From the NCBI RefSeq assembly GCF_018398425.1, contig NZ_JADPMV010000001.1, forward strand, positions 2,728,001 to 2,792,000: a stretch of DNA of 64,000 bases. Direction: 5' to 3'. The translations under genes were made by a program, and so were the position numbers. The notes under the pieces are model-generated. The model was not told the DNA's origin, searched no databases, and worked only from the letters and a program-made list of their open reading frames with translations. This document shows positions 40,468 through 50,776 of the stretch, in pieces (positions within the stretch are counted from its first letter, which is position 1; each line of letters opens with the position of its first letter). Origin of the DNA: Pseudomonas lalucatii (GTDB lineage: Bacteria; Pseudomonadota; Gammaproteobacteria; Pseudomonadales; Pseudomonadaceae).

Positions 40468-40543
40468 GAAGGGCTCCTTGTGGGATCGGCGAGCGGCAGC
40501 GGGTGGCTGCCCTATTTTCTGGACTGTTATTTACGAGAGCTTT

Positions 40544-41209
40544 TTACTTTCTGGAGAAGTGCACCACCAGCTTGTCGCCGGCGCTTTGCAGTATCTGCAC
40601 GAGGATCAACAGCAGCACCACGGTGACCAGCATCACGTCCGGCTGGTAGCGCTGGTAACCGTAGCGCACCGCCAGGTCGCCGAGGCCGCCGCCGCCGATC
40701 AGGCCGCTCATGGCGGTGTAGGACACCAGGGTGATGGCGGTGACGGTCACCGCCGCGACCAGGCCCGGCAGGGCCTCGGGCAGCAGGGCGTTGGTGATGA
40801 TCTGGCGGGTGCTGGCGCCCATCGCCTGGGTTGCCTCGATGATGCCGCGGTCCACTTCGCGCAGGGCGGTCTCCACCAGGCGCGCGAAGAACGGCGTGGC
40901 GCCCACCACCAGCGGCGGGATGGCACCGGCCACGCCCAGGGAGGTGCCGGTGACCAGCACGGTGAGCGGGATCATCAGGATCAGCAGGATCACGAAGGGC
41001 ACCGAGCGCAGCACGTTGACCAGCAGCGAGAGCACGCCGTACAGGGCCTTCTGCTCGAACAGCTGGCGCGGCCCGGTGAGGAACAGCAGCACGCCCAGGG
41101 GCAGGCCGAGCAGCACGGTGAACAGCAGCGAGCCGCCGAGCATGCTCAGGGTATCCAGGCTGGCCTGCCAGATCTCCGGCCAGTCGACGTTGGGAAACAG
41201 CGTGTCCAT
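40544..41209 (-). CDS. metI: methionine ABC transporter permease
   Basis: The 221-residue protein has five to six helices; its EAA-type loop reads IIEATQAMGASTRQIITNALLPEALPG. The ATG overlaps the metN stop by one base (TGATG), so the two are translationally coupled. Confidence 0.93.
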   Translation of the reverse strand: MDTLFPNVDWPEIWQASLDTLSMLGGSLLFTVLLGLPLGVLLFLTGPRQLFEQKALYGVLSLLVNVLRSVPFVILLILMIPLTVLVTGTSLGVAGAIPPLVVGATPFFARLVETALREVDRGIIEATQAMGASTRQIITNALLPEALPGLVAAVTVTAITLVSYTAMSGLIGGGGLGDLAVRYGYQRYQPDVMLVTVVLLLILVQILQSAGDKLVVHFSRK

Positions 41210-42216
41210 CAGCGCAGCACCTCCAGGTGCACGTCCGCCGCCTCGAAGCGGGCGATGGCGGCGTCCAGGTCGCCGCCGGTCAGGGCCAGGGTCAGCTGGC
41301 CGTAGGGGGTGTCCTTGATCCGGTCGATGCGCCCGGCGAGGATGCTGTAGTCCACCCCGGTGTCCCGGGCCACGGTGCCGAGCAGCGGCGCATAGGTGGC
41401 CTGGCCCTGGAAGGTCAGGCGCAGGATGCGGCCGGCGACATGGGCGAAGTCATCGCGCTGCTCGTCCTCGTCGACGTGCTCGGACTCCAGCACGAAGCGC
41501 TTGGTGGTGGGGTGTTGCGGGTGCAGGAAGACCTCGGCCACCGCCCCCAGCTCGACGATCTGGCCGGCGTCCATCACCGCCACGCGGTCGCAGACGCGGC
41601 GGATCACGTCCATCTCGTGGGTGATCAGCACTATGGTCAGGCCCAGCTCGCGGTTGATCTCGGCCAGCAGCTGCAAAACCTGCGCGGTGGTCTGCGGATC
41701 GAGGGCGCTGGTGGCCTCGTCGCACAGCAGGATCTGCGGCTCGGTGGCCAGGGCGCGGGCGATGCCGACCCGCTGCTTCTGCCCGCCGGACAGCTGCGCC
41801 GGGTATTTGTGGGCATGCTCCTGCAGGCCGACGCGGGCCAGCAGCGCGGCGACGCGCCGGTCGATCTCGCGGCGCGGCAGCTCGCCGGCCAGCTTCAGCG
41901 GCAGGGCGACATTGGCGGCGACGGTCTTGGAGGACAACAGGTTGAAGTGCTGGAAGATCATCCCCACCCGCTGGCGGAAGCGCCGCAGGCCGTCGGCGTC
42001 GAGGGCGGTGGTGTCGACCTCGTCGACCACGATGCGCCCGCCGGAGGGCTCTTCCAGGCGGTTGATCAGGCGCAGCAGCGTGCTCTTGCCGGCGCCGGAG
42101 TGGCCGATGATGCCGAACACCTCGCCGCGGGCGATGTGCAGGTCGGTCGGTTGCAGGGCTGGGATGGCGCGTCCGGCGACGTGGTACGCCTTGTGGACAG
42201 ACTGGAATTCGATCAC
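41209..42216 (-). CDS. metN: methionine ABC transporter ATPase
   Basis: The 335-residue protein has Walker [10 protein letters not shown], signature LSGGQKQR, Walker [13 protein letters not shown] and H-loop ITHEMD. The C-terminal NIL domain (from about 260) senses methionine and inhibits transport. GTG start at 42216. First gene of metNIQ. The region upstream (42217–42404) is AT-rich near 42295–42335, suitable for the promoter; I see no known riboswitch there. Confidence 0.94.
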   Translation of the reverse strand: MIEFQSVHKAYHVAGRAIPALQPTDLHIARGEVFGIIGHSGAGKSTLLRLINRLEEPSGGRIVVDEVDTTALDADGLRRFRQRVGMIFQHFNLLSSKTVAANVALPLKLAGELPRREIDRRVAALLARVGLQEHAHKYPAQLSGGQKQRVGIARALATEPQILLCDEATSALDPQTTAQVLQLLAEINRELGLTIVLITHEMDVIRRVCDRVAVMDAGQIVELGAVAEVFLHPQHPTTKRFVLESEHVDEDEQRDDFAHVAGRILRLTFQGQATYAPLLGTVARDTGVDYSILAGRIDRIKDTPYGQLTLALTGGDLDAAIARFEAADVHLEVLR

Positions 42217-42366
42217 GCGGAAACCTTTTGGGTTCGTCGAGCCGGCGGGTAGGCCGTAAAGGCCGGCTAGTCTACCGGGGCTTGTTTAGGTCGCAAAAAT
42301 CTTTGTAGACCTATACTTATAGCTAAATTGCATTAACTGAGGCCCGGAGCCAGGCCCGCAATGCAA

Positions 42367-42388
42367 ACGGCCGGGCGAACCCGGCCGT
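42367..42388 (-). terminator. intrinsic terminator of the lipoprotein gene
   Basis: ACGGCCGGG / CCCGGCCGT stem with a TTCG loop on the minus strand, followed by TTTGCATT. It starts 17 bp after the stop of the minus-strand lipoprotein gene. Confidence 0.65.
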
Positions 42389-42404
42389 GCCCTGCCTCGC
42401 GGCC

Positions 42405-43253
42405 CTAGGGCCGGTGGGTCGGGCTGAGCACCAGCTGCGGCACCTGCCCCGGCTTGAGCGCCTGGGTCAGTTGCGGGCTGAAGCTCGGGTCGAGGCGCTT
42501 GACCCGGGCGTTGAGCAGGGCGGCGACCCACTGGTAGTCCTTGGCCTGGCGTACCTCGATGCGCACCGCGCAGCGGTACGCCACCACGTCTGCGGCGACC
42601 CGGTCGAGCAGGTTGCGCAGGCCTTCGTTGTCCTGCCGGTCGAGCATCGGCAGCGGTATCGCGCTGCTGGCGGCGCCGGGGTCGATCAGTTGGGCCCGGG
42701 GTGCGGCGGGGGCGGCCGGTGCGTTCGGCAACTGGCTGCGCCGAATGGCGGCGGCCTGGCGCTCGGCGGCCAGGCGCAGCTGGCGCGCCTGCTCCTGGCG
42801 GGCCTCTTCGGCCCGCGCGGCGGCCTGCTCGGCGGCGCTGTGGGCGCGGTCGGCGGCATCCAGTTCGGCGTCGCGGGCCTGGGCGATGGCGCCGTCCAGG
42901 CCGGTGGTCAGCGCCGGGGCCTGGGGCATCAGGCGGCGGGCCTGGCTCAGGGCGGTGGTGGCGCTATCCAGGTCGCCGCTCTGCAGGGCCTGCTGGCCCT
43001 TCTGCAGGTAGGCCTCGGCCAGCTGCCGCTGGTACTGCTCCAGGCGGGTGTCGCCGCCGGCCCGCTGTTGCAGGGCGTCGAGCCGGGCCTCGGCCGCTTC
43101 CAGCTCGCCCGCGGCCAGGCTGCGGTCGAGCTGGCGAAAGGCGCTGACCAGTTCGTCGGTCGGCAGCGCGGCGACCTGAGGCGCCTGCTGGCAGGCGGCC
43201 AACAGCCAGGCGGTTGCGAGCAGGGCCAGGCAACGTGAGGCGAACGACTTCAT
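42405..43253 (-). CDS. lipoprotein with helical repeat region, unknown function (PA5502-like)
   Basis: The 282-residue protein has a lipobox (LLAACQQ, Cys near residue 21), then TPR-like helices (residues 35–125: QLAEAYLQKGQQALQSGDLDSA) and a long Ala/Glu/Arg coiled coil (about 125–175). The C-terminal compact domain is from about 200. ATG 43253 is at the signal peptide. No enzyme motif is seen. It is probably a periplasmic scaffold (inference). Confidence 0.7.
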   Translation of the reverse strand: MKSFASRCLALLATAWLLAACQQAPQVAALPTDELVSAFRQLDRSLAAGELEAAEARLDALQQRAGGDTRLEQYQRQLAEAYLQKGQQALQSGDLDSATTALSQARRLMPQAPALTTGLDGAIAQARDAELDAADRAHSAAEQAAARAEEARQEQARQLRLAAERQAAAIRRSQLPNAPAAPAAPRAQLIDPGAASSAIPLPMLDRQDNEGLRNLLDRVAADVVAYRCAVRIEVRQAKDYQWVAALLNARVKRLDPSFSPQLTQALKPGQVPQLVLSPTHRP

Positions 43254-43334
43254 GGCTGCGAGTCTCGAGTTGTGCAAAAAGTGCGCAAGTCTACACCGCC
43301 CGACCGGCAGGCACCAAGCCGTGCCGCACATGGC

Positions 43335-44123
43335 TCAGGCCGCGCGGCGTGGCGCGGCCAGGCTCAGCAGGAACAGGCTGGCGGCGGCGACCACGATCGA
43401 CGGGCCGGCGGGGGTGTCCTGGAACCAGGATAGGCTGAGCCCGCCGCACACCGCCAGGACCCCCAGCAGGCTGGCGCCCACCGCCATCTGCTCCGGGGTG
43501 CGGGCATGGCGCTGGGCGGCGGCGGCGGGGATGATCAGCAGCGAGGTGATCAGCAGCACCCCGACTATCTTCATCGCCACGGCGATCACCACGGCGATCA
43601 GCAGCATCAGGCTCAGGCGGATCGCCGCTACCGGCAGGCCCTCGACCCGGGCCAGTTCCTCGTGCACGGTGATCGCCAGCAACGGTCGCCACAGCAGGCA
43701 CAGCAGCAGCAGGACCAGGGCGCTGCCGGCGACAATCCAGGCCAGGTCGGCCGCGCCGACGGCCAGCAGGTCGCCGAACAGGTAGCTCATCAGGTCGATG
43801 CGCACCTCGCGCATAAAGCTCAGCACCACCAGGCCGAGGGACAGGGTGCTGTGGGCGAGGATCCCCAGCAGGGTGTCGGAGGCCAGCGGCTGGCGGGTCT
43901 GCAGGGTCACCAGCAATACCGCCAGGAGCACGCAGCCGACGGTCACCGCCAGGGTCGGGCTGACGTCCAGCATCAGGCCGAGGGCCACGCCGAGCAGGGC
44001 GGCGTGCGACAGGGTGTCGCCGAAGTAGGCCATGCGCCGCCACACCACGAAGGAGCCCAGGGGGCCGGCGACCAGGGCCAGGGCCAGGCCGGCGAGCAGG
44101 GCGTTGAGCAGAAAGTCAGCCAT
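43335..44123 (-). CDS. znuB: zinc ABC transporter permease
   Basis: The 262-residue ABC-3 family permease has eight or nine helices; [21 protein letters not shown] at the N-terminus is the family motif. ATG 44123 overlaps the znuC 3' end by 8 bp. It works with ZnuA and ZnuC in high-affinity zinc uptake. Confidence 0.94.
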   Translation of the reverse strand: MADFLLNALLAGLALALVAGPLGSFVVWRRMAYFGDTLSHAALLGVALGLMLDVSPTLAVTVGCVLLAVLLVTLQTRQPLASDTLLGILAHSTLSLGLVVLSFMREVRIDLMSYLFGDLLAVGAADLAWIVAGSALVLLLLCLLWRPLLAITVHEELARVEGLPVAAIRLSLMLLIAVVIAVAMKIVGVLLITSLLIIPAAAAQRHARTPEQMAVGASLLGVLAVCGGLSLSWFQDTPAGPSIVVAAASLFLLSLAAPRRAA

Positions 44124-44919
44124 GGTTGCAGCCATCTCCGTGGACGTGCGGTTTCAGCGGGCCCTGGATCTTCAGGCCGTCGCGCGCCTCGACCACGGCG
44201 CCGTGCAGGTCGTGCTCGTGGTCGTGGTGGTGGTGGTAGACCGCCAGGCTCTTGGCGTCCTGGCCGAACAGCTCGACGAAGGCCGGGTCGAAGCTGACCT
44301 GCTCGGGGTGGCCGGAGCAGCAGACGTGGCGGTTGAGGCAGACCACCTGGTCGGTGGTGCTCATCACCAGGTGCAGGTCGTGGGAGACCATCAGTACGCC
44401 GCAGCCATGGCGGTCGCGCAGGCGGGTGATCAGGCGATACAGCTCGGCCTGGCCGGCCACGTCGACGCCCTGCACCGGCTCGTCCAGAACCAGCAGTTCG
44501 GGCTTGCGCAGCAGGGCGCGGGCCAGCAGCACGCGTTGCAGTTCGCCGCCGGAGATGCCCTGCAGCGGGCTGTCGAGCACCTGGCCGGCGCCGACCTCGG
44601 CCAGGGCGGCCTGGGCGCTGGCGCGATCGACCCCCGGCACCAGGCGCAGGAAGCGCAGCACGCTGAGCGGCAGGGTGGCATCGACATGCAGCTTCTGCGG
44701 CATGTAGCCGATGCGCAGTTTCGGCTTGCGCCAGACGCGGCCGCTGTCGGGCTGCAGCAGGCCGAGCACGGCGCGCACCAGGGTGGTCTTGCCGGCGCCG
44801 TTGGGGCCGATCAGGGTGACGATCTGCCCGGGCTGGACGCTCAGTTGCACGTCCTGCAGCACGGCCTGCCCGGCGAAGCTGACGCCCACGCCGTCGAGGC
44901 GGATCAGCGCCGCGCTCAT
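44116..44919 (-). CDS. znuC: zinc ABC transporter ATPase
   Basis: The 267-residue protein has Walker [10 protein letters not shown], signature ISGGELQR and Walker B LLVLDEP. The C-terminus carries a His-rich tail (HHHHDHEHD and [10 protein letters not shown]), probably zinc-sensing or buffering. It overlaps zur by 4 bases. Confidence 0.95.
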   Translation of the reverse strand: MSAALIRLDGVGVSFAGQAVLQDVQLSVQPGQIVTLIGPNGAGKTTLVRAVLGLLQPDSGRVWRKPKLRIGYMPQKLHVDATLPLSVLRFLRLVPGVDRASAQAALAEVGAGQVLDSPLQGISGGELQRVLLARALLRKPELLVLDEPVQGVDVAGQAELYRLITRLRDRHGCGVLMVSHDLHLVMSTTDQVVCLNRHVCCSGHPEQVSFDPAFVELFGQDAKSLAVYHHHHDHEHDLHGAVVEARDGLKIQGPLKPHVHGDGCNHG

Positions 44920-45401
44920 TCGGCCTCCCGGCAGCCGGCGCACAGGCCGACCACTTCGACGGTCTGGCTGTCGACGCCGAAGCCCACGGCCGCGGCGGCC
45001 GCGACTATCGCCTGGCTGATCGCCGCCTGCTCCAGTTCGATCGCCGCGTGGCACTGGCGGCAGATGAGGAACTGGCCCTGGTGCACGTGCTCGGGCTGGT
45101 TGCAGCCGACGAAGGCGTTGAGCGAGGCGATGCGGTGCACCAGGCCGTGCTCCAGGAGGAAGTCCAGGGCGCGGTAGACGGTCGGCGGCGCGGCGCGGCG
45201 GCCGTCTTCCTCGCTCAGCACGGCGAGGATGTCGTAGGCGCCGAGGGGCTTGTGGCTCTGCCAGACCAGCTCCAGCACGCGCTTGCGCAATGCGGTCAGG
45301 CGCAGGCTTTGGCGCGCGCAGATGCTCTCGGCCTCGGCCAGGGCCTGGCTGACGCAGCGCGAATGGTCGTGGGGACGGGAGGCCAGCGGCGTGAGAATCA
45401 T
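44916..45401 (-). CDS. zur: zinc uptake regulator, Fur family
   Basis: The 161-residue protein has a winged helix ([34 protein letters not shown]) and a dimerisation domain with two CxxC motifs (CRQC, CAGC) for structural zinc plus the regulatory His/Cys site. Zn-Zur represses the divergent znuA and its own zur-znuCB transcript. In P. aeruginosa this gene was called np20. Confidence 0.94.
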   Translation of the reverse strand: MILTPLASRPHDHSRCVSQALAEAESICARQSLRLTALRKRVLELVWQSHKPLGAYDILAVLSEEDGRRAAPPTVYRALDFLLEHGLVHRIASLNAFVGCNQPEHVHQGQFLICRQCHAAIELEQAAISQAIVAAAAAVGFGVDSQTVEVVGLCAGCREAE

Positions 45402-45427
45402 GTGCGGCGACGCCTTGGTAGAGAGAC

Positions 45428-45440
45428 GTTATTATATTAC
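45428..45440. promoter_or_regulatory. Zur box in the zur–znuA intergenic region
   Basis: GTTATTATATTAC is an imperfect palindrome close to the known Zur core GTTATA-N-TATAAC. It lies 27 bp from both divergent start codons, positioned to control both transcripts. It is the only AT-rich segment here. Confidence 0.75.
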
Positions 45441-45467
45441 CTGTTTCTTCCAGCCCGAGTATTCGCC

Positions 45468-46445
45468 GTGTCGCATCTTTCTTCCGCCGCCAGCCTCTTG
45501 TTCGCCAGCCTTGTCCTCAGTTTCAGCGCCCAGGCCGAGGTGCGCCTGCTGACCTCCATCAAGCCGCTGCAGCTGATTGCCGCCGCCGTGCAGGACGGTG
45601 TCGGCGTCCCGGAGGTGCTGCTGCCGCCGGGCGCCTCGCCGCACCACTACGCGCTGCGTCCCTCGGACGTGCGCCGGGTGCGCGAGGTCGAGTTGCTGTA
45701 CTGGGTCGGCGCCGACCTGGAGAGTTTCCTGCCGCGGCTGCTGCAGGCGCGGGACAAGCCGAGCATCGCGGTGCAGGACCTGCCGGGCATGCAGTTGCGG
45801 CATTTCGGCGACGAGCATGCAGGGCATGATGGACATGACGAGCACGATGGGCATGACGAGGCCGAGCACGGTGAGCACGAAGACGAGCATGAGGCGGACG
45901 AGCACGACGATGCCCACCGCCCCGGCAGCCTGGACGCCCACCTGTGGCTGGCGCCGGCCAATGCCCGGGTGATCGCCGCGCGCATGGCCGCCGACCTGGC
46001 CGCCGCCGATCCGGCCAATGCGCCGCGCTACCGGGCCAACCTGGCCGCCTTCGAGGCGCGCCTGGCGGATCTCGACCGGCGCCTGCGCGTACGCCTGGCC
46101 GGCGTCGCCGGCAAACCCTACTTCGTCTTCCACGAGGCCTACGACTACTTCGAGGCGGCCTATGGCCTGCGGCATGCCGGGGTGTTCAGCCTCGGCGGCG
46201 AGGTGCAGCCCGGCGCCCGCCATGTGGCGGCGATGCGCGACCGGCTGGCGCAGGCCGGCCCGGCCTGCGTGTTCAGCGAGCCGCCGCTGCGCCCGCGCCT
46301 GGCCGAGACCCTGAGCGCCGGCCTGCCGGTGGCCCTGGCCGAGCTTGACGCCATGCGCGGCGCCCTGGCGGTCGAGGCCGACGGCTACGAGCGCCTGCTC
46401 GAGCAACTGGGCGAGAACCTGGCCGGTTGCCTGGAGGGCCTGTAG
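45468..46445 (+). CDS. znuA: zinc ABC transporter periplasmic binding protein
   Basis: The 325-residue cluster A-I metal-binding protein has a signal peptide (1–23) and zinc ligand His in [20 protein letters not shown] and FHEAYDYF. A long Asp/His/Glu-rich loop (residues about 119–146: [19 protein letters not shown] then more) is the typical zinc-loading loop of ZnuA. GTG start at 45468. Confidence 0.95.
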   Translation: MSHLSSAASLLFASLVLSFSAQAEVRLLTSIKPLQLIAAAVQDGVGVPEVLLPPGASPHHYALRPSDVRRVREVELLYWVGADLESFLPRLLQARDKPSIAVQDLPGMQLRHFGDEHAGHDGHDEHDGHDEAEHGEHEDEHEADEHDDAHRPGSLDAHLWLAPANARVIAARMAADLAAADPANAPRYRANLAAFEARLADLDRRLRVRLAGVAGKPYFVFHEAYDYFEAAYGLRHAGVFSLGGEVQPGARHVAAMRDRLAQAGPACVFSEPPLRPRLAETLSAGLPVALAELDAMRGALAVEADGYERLLEQLGENLAGCLEGL

Positions 46446-46594
46446 CGTCGCGTCGCGACCGGCGCGCCTCCACGATCGCCGCCCAGCGGCTAAGGTAGAA
46501 GGCAGCGGCCCCGGGGCGCGCGGGGCGGCGGGCGACGCGCCGGATGCCGCCGATCCTGACGCGGCCGCGTGGCTCGGCGCCGGGAGGACGGCTG

Positions 46595-48736
46595 ATGACG
46601 AAGCGCGGCAAGAGCAAGGCGACGGCGGTCCCCGAGATCCCGCTGCAGGCCGCCGCCCTGGATATCTGGGCGCAGAAGTACTGCCTGCGCGATGCCCATG
46701 GCGCGGCGCTGGATGCCAGCGTCGAGCACACCTGGCAGCGCATCGCCCGGGCGGTGGCGGAGGTCGAGGCGCCGGCGCTGCGCGCGCACTGGTATCGGGA
46801 ATTCCTCTGGGCCCTGCGCCACGGCGCCATCCCGGCCGGGCGCATCGTCGCCAACGCCGGCGCCGGGGCCCATAAGCCGGCCACCTCGACCATCAACTGC
46901 ACCGTCTCGGCGACCCTCGAAGACTCCATGGAGGCGATCCTCGGCCGGCTGCAGGAGGCCGGGCTGACGCTCAAGGCCGGCTGCGGCATCGGTTACGAGT
47001 TCTCCACCCTGCGCCCCCGCGGCGCCCGAGTCTCCGGGGCCGGCGCGCAGACCAGCGGGCCGCTGTCGTTCATGGATATCTACGACAAGATGTGTTTCAC
47101 GGTGAGCTCGGCCGGGGGCCGGCGCGGCGCGCAGATGGCCACCTTCGACATCGCCCACCCGGACGTGCGCGCCTTCATCGACGCCAAGCGCGAGGACGGC
47201 CGGCTGCGCCAGTTCAACCTCAGTCTGCTGGTCGGCGACGACTTCATGCAGGCGGTCGAGCAGGACAAGGACTGGCCCCTGCTGTTCCCGGTGCATGCCA
47301 AGGAGCGCGACACCCTGGATCTCGGCGATCCGGCCCAGGTGCGCTGGCGCGACTGGCCGCTGCAGCAGGGCTACTGCGTCGGCGAGGACGGCCGGGTGGC
47401 CTGCAGGGTCTACGGCAGCCTGCCGGCCCGCCAGCTGTGGGATCAGCTGATGGCCGCCACCTACGCCTACGCCGAGCCGGGCTTCATCCTCATCGACCGG
47501 GTCAATGAGTGGAACAACAACTGGTGGTGCGAGCACATCCGCGCCACCAACCCCTGCGGCGAGCAGCCGCTGCCGCCCCATGGCTCCTGCCTGCTCGGCT
47601 CGATCAACCTGACCCGCTTCGTCCTCGACCCCTTCGGCGCGACGGCGCGCTTCGACTGGGAGGCTTTTCGTCGCGTGGTGCGCATCTTCACCCGGCTGCT
47701 GGACAACGTGGTGGAGATCAACGGCCTGCCGTTGCCGGCCCAGCGCGAGGAAATCCTCGGCAAGCGCCGCCACGGCATGGGCTTCCTCGGCCTGGGCTCG
47801 GCCCTGGCGCTGCTCAAGCTGCGCTACGGCAGCGCCGAGGCCTGCGCGTTCACCGAGGAGGTGGTGCGGGAGATGGCCCTGACCGGCTGGCAGGTGGCCC
47901 TCGAGCTGGCCGAGGAGAAGGGTCCGGCGCCCTTGCTGGCCGAGGAGTTCGAGGTGAGCGCGCGGATGCTGCGGCTGCGTCCGGAGTTGGCGGCCGACGG
48001 TTATCAGGCCGGCGACAAGGTTCCCGGCCGGGTCCTGCATGCCAGGTACTCGCGCTATATGCAGCGCCTGGCCGAGCAGGCCCCCGAGCTGGTGGCGGCC
48101 CTGGCCGAGCGTGGCGCGCGCTTCACCCACCACAGCTCCATCGCGCCCACCGGCACCATCAGCCTGAGCCTGGCCAACAACGCCTCCAACGGCATCGAGC
48201 CGAGCTTCGCCCAGCACTACTGGCGCAACCTGATCCGCCCCGGGCGCAAGAGCAAGGCGCGGGTCGAGGTGTTCAGCTACGAGCTGCTGGCCTACCGCGC
48301 CCTGGTCAACCCGCGGGCCATGCCCGGCTCCGATGACCCGGCCGAGCGCCTGCCCGACTACTTCGTCAGCAGCGAGGACATCGGCCCTACCGAGCACGTG
48401 GATATGCAGGCGGCGGCGCAGAAGTGGATCGACTCGTCGATCTCCAAGACCGCCAACGTGCCCGCCGACTACCCCTTCGAGGCGTTCAAGGACATCTACC
48501 GCTACGCCTGGCGCCAGGGCCTCAAGGGCTGCACCACCTTCCGCTTCAACCCGGCGGCGTTCCAGGGGGTGCTGGTCAAGCAGGCGGACCTGGCGCGCAC
48601 CCGCTACCGCTTCGAGCTGGAGGACGGCAGCCAGGTGGAACTGCAGGGCGACGAGGAGGTGGAGTACGACGGCCAGGTGCACAGCGCCGCCAACCTGTTC
48701 GAGGCGCTGAAGGAAGGCTATTACGGCAAGTACTGA
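46595..48736 (+). CDS. nrdJa: adenosylcobalamin-dependent (class II) ribonucleotide reductase, large part
   Basis: The 713-residue protein has the catalytic barrel. The thiyl-radical loop NPCGEQ contains Cys321 and Glu323, and the substrate-site segment is THHSSIAPTGTISL. An N-terminal partner Cys for the redox pair lies in TINCTVSA. It reduces ribonucleotides using coenzyme B12, with or without oxygen. The enzyme is split in Pseudomonas; the remainder is NrdJb. ATG 46595 follows a GGGAGGA ribosome site. The 149-bp upstream region is too short for a full cobalamin riboswitch. Confidence 0.94.
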   Translation: MTKRGKSKATAVPEIPLQAAALDIWAQKYCLRDAHGAALDASVEHTWQRIARAVAEVEAPALRAHWYREFLWALRHGAIPAGRIVANAGAGAHKPATSTINCTVSATLEDSMEAILGRLQEAGLTLKAGCGIGYEFSTLRPRGARVSGAGAQTSGPLSFMDIYDKMCFTVSSAGGRRGAQMATFDIAHPDVRAFIDAKREDGRLRQFNLSLLVGDDFMQAVEQDKDWPLLFPVHAKERDTLDLGDPAQVRWRDWPLQQGYCVGEDGRVACRVYGSLPARQLWDQLMAATYAYAEPGFILIDRVNEWNNNWWCEHIRATNPCGEQPLPPHGSCLLGSINLTRFVLDPFGATARFDWEAFRRVVRIFTRLLDNVVEINGLPLPAQREEILGKRRHGMGFLGLGSALALLKLRYGSAEACAFTEEVVREMALTGWQVALELAEEKGPAPLLAEEFEVSARMLRLRPELAADGYQAGDKVPGRVLHARYSRYMQRLAEQAPELVAALAERGARFTHHSSIAPTGTISLSLANNASNGIEPSFAQHYWRNLIRPGRKSKARVEVFSYELLAYRALVNPRAMPGSDDPAERLPDYFVSSEDIGPTEHVDMQAAAQKWIDSSISKTANVPADYPFEAFKDIYRYAWRQGLKGCTTFRFNPAAFQGVLVKQADLARTRYRFELEDGSQVELQGDEEVEYDGQVHSAANLFEALKEGYYGKY

Positions 48737-48765
48737 GCGGCCCGCGCCGGCCGATGGAGACGCGC

Positions 48766-49449
48766 ATGGTGGTGAAGATCGAGCAATGCATCACGGGCTT
48801 CCAGCTGGTCGACGAGGCGCCGCCGTCGCCGCGGGCCACGGCCGAGGCGCCGCCGCCGGTGCAGATGGACGAGACGCTGCAGCGTCCCGAGACCCTGTTC
48901 GGGGTGACCTACAAGATCAAGTCGCCGCTGTTCGAGCATGCCCTGTACGTCACCATCAACGACATCCTGCTCAACGCCGGCACGCCCCACGAGCAGCGCC
49001 GGCCCTTCGAGATCTTCATCAACTCCAAGGGCATGGAGCACTTCCAGTGGATAGTGGCGCTGACCCGGATCATGTCGGCGGTGTTCCGCAAGGGCGGCGA
49101 CTGCACCTTCCTGGTCGAGGAACTCAAGGCGGTGTTCGACCCCCGCGGCGGCTACCTCAAGCGCGGCGGGGTCTATATGCCGTCGCTGGTGGCGGAGATC
49201 GGCGCGGTGCTGGAGCGCCACCTGACCGCCATCGGCCTGCTCGAAGGTCACGCGCTGGATGAGCAGCAACGGCGCCTGCTGGCGGAGAAGTGGGCGGTCT
49301 ACCAGGCCAGCCAGGATGCCGCCACGGTGGAGCCCGGGGAGGGCTTCCCCCCCGGCGCGCAGCTGTGCGGCAAGTGCCAGACCCAGGCGGTGGTGCAGCT
49401 GGAGGGCTGCGCCACCTGCCTCAACTGTGGCTATTCCAGGTGCGGCTGA
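48766..49449 (+). CDS. nrdJb: class II ribonucleotide reductase, C-terminal partner with zinc ribbon
   Basis: The 227-residue protein carries the C-terminal domain of class II reductase as a separate chain (FGVTYKIKSPLFEHALYVTINDI, FEIFINSKGMEHFQWIVALTRI). It ends in a zinc ribbon (CGKCQTQ and CATCLNCGYSRCG) whose terminal cysteines re-reduce the active site. ATG 48766 is chosen (GGAGA spacing); ATG 48754 is possible. It lies 29 bp after nrdJa and both chains are needed. Confidence 0.92.
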   Translation: MVVKIEQCITGFQLVDEAPPSPRATAEAPPPVQMDETLQRPETLFGVTYKIKSPLFEHALYVTINDILLNAGTPHEQRRPFEIFINSKGMEHFQWIVALTRIMSAVFRKGGDCTFLVEELKAVFDPRGGYLKRGGVYMPSLVAEIGAVLERHLTAIGLLEGHALDEQQRRLLAEKWAVYQASQDAATVEPGEGFPPGAQLCGKCQTQAVVQLEGCATCLNCGYSRCG

Positions 49450-49453
49450 GCGG

Positions 49454-50404
49454 CTACAGGGCGAACGGCAGCGGCTGCTCGACCCGCTGGCGCTGGGCCA
49501 GGCGACGGAGGAACTCGTTGGGATCGTGGATCAGCACTTCCTGGCCGGCGAAGGACTCGGCGGCGATCAGCCGCGACAGCCAGAAGCGCACGCAGGCCAC
49601 GCGCAGCATGGCCGGCCACAGCTCGGCCTCGGCGGCGCCGAACGGTCGCAGCGCCGCATAGGCGCCGAGCAGGGCCTGGGCGCGGGCGTGATCGAGGCTG
49701 CCGTCGGCTTCCGAGCACCAATCGTTGAGGGTGATCGCCAGGTCGTAGAGCATCGGCCCCGAACAGGCGTTGTAGAAGTCGATCACCCCGGTCAGGTGGT
49801 TGCCGTCGAACAGCACGTTGTCGCGGAACAGGTCGGCGTGCAGGTTGGCCCGCGGCAGGGCGAGAATCTTCGCCTTCAGCGCGGCGATCTCGGCCAGGGC
49901 GTCGCGCAGCAGCGGCAGGTCGGCGTCCGGCAGCTTCAGCGCCAGGCTCGGGCCTTCGGCGAGCATCCAGTCCAGGCCGCGGTCGCTCTTGCGCTCGAGG
50001 GGGTGGCCGCGGGTGGCCAGGTGCAGGTGGGCCAGCAGGCTGCCGACCTCGGCGCAGTGGTGGGCGTTGGGGTGGCTGATGTGCTTGCCGGGCAGGCGCG
50101 GCTGCAGCAGCGCCGGCTTTTCCGCCAGCTCGCGCAGCGCCTCGCCGCTCTCGGTGCGCAGGGCATAGGGCACCGGCAGGCCGGCCTCGTGGAGCACGTC
50201 GAGCAGTTCGATGAAGAACGGCAGGTCGGCGCTCGGGCCGCGCTCGATCAGGGTCAGGACGAACTCGCCCTGTTCCAGGCTGACGAAGAAATTGCTGTTC
50301 TCGCTACCGGCGGCGATGCCCTGGAAGTCGCGCAGGCGACCGAGCCCGTAGGGCGCGAGAAAGGCTTCCAGTTCATGACGCTCGAGGGGGGTGAAGACCG
50401 ACAT
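49454..50404 (-). CDS. thrB: homoserine kinase (ThrB, APH-like family)
   Basis: The 316-residue aminoglycoside-phosphotransferase-fold kinase phosphorylates homoserine in threonine synthesis. The catalytic loop LHADLFRDNVLFDG and metal-binding GVIDFYNACSGPMLYDLAI are clear. Its stop is 4 bp from the convergent nrdJb stop, with no room for a terminator. Confidence 0.93.
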   Translation of the reverse strand: MSVFTPLERHELEAFLAPYGLGRLRDFQGIAAGSENSNFFVSLEQGEFVLTLIERGPSADLPFFIELLDVLHEAGLPVPYALRTESGEALRELAEKPALLQPRLPGKHISHPNAHHCAEVGSLLAHLHLATRGHPLERKSDRGLDWMLAEGPSLALKLPDADLPLLRDALAEIAALKAKILALPRANLHADLFRDNVLFDGNHLTGVIDFYNACSGPMLYDLAITLNDWCSEADGSLDHARAQALLGAYAALRPFGAAEAELWPAMLRVACVRFWLSRLIAAESFAGQEVLIHDPNEFLRRLAQRQRVEQPLPFAL

Positions 50405-50417
50405 TATGAGGATCGCT

Positions 50418-50702
50418 TTACCATTTGAAGATTTCCCACGCCGGAATCAGCATGTCCGGGTGGTCGGAGCGCACGAAGTTGCCATCACTGCCATCGGCAC
50501 GCACCAGGAAGTAGGGTTTACCGCCTTTCGGCGTGACCTTGATCGCATAGAGGAAGCCATTGACCCGGTACTCCTGGATGGTCTTGTCGCCTTCCTGGCG
50601 GATGGTCACGTCCGGTTCCGCGGACACCGGATCCTCGGCTTGCGCCGCGACCGCGGCGAATGCCAGCAGGCTGGCCAGCAACAGGCGATTGGCTGTGCGC
50701 AT
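50418..50702 (-). CDS. DUF2782 small periplasmic protein
   Basis: The 94-residue protein has a signal peptide (1–22) and a compact beta domain (VTIRQEGDKTIQEYRVNGFLYAIKVTPKGGKPYFLVRAD). It is found next to thrB/polA in pseudomonads. It lies 13 bp upstream of thrB, likely the same transcript. Function is unknown. Confidence 0.85.
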   Translation of the reverse strand: MRTANRLLLASLLAFAAVAAQAEDPVSAEPDVTIRQEGDKTIQEYRVNGFLYAIKVTPKGGKPYFLVRADGSDGNFVRSDHPDMLIPAWEIFKW

Positions 50703-50776
50703 GATAACCTTGTCCCTTTGTCGTCAATGGTGCAGTCATTCTAGCGCTGCCTCCGCCGAAAAGGTTGATCCTGCTC

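Noticed and set aside
42217..42404. A SAM or methionine riboswitch upstream of metNIQ.
   Set aside because: Only a short GTCTAC/GTAGAC pair and an AT-rich stretch are seen; no known SAM-aptamer layout.
46446..46594. A cobalamin riboswitch before the B12-dependent reductase.
   Set aside because: The interval is 149 bp and shows no recognisable B12-box pattern or terminator/anti-terminator pair.
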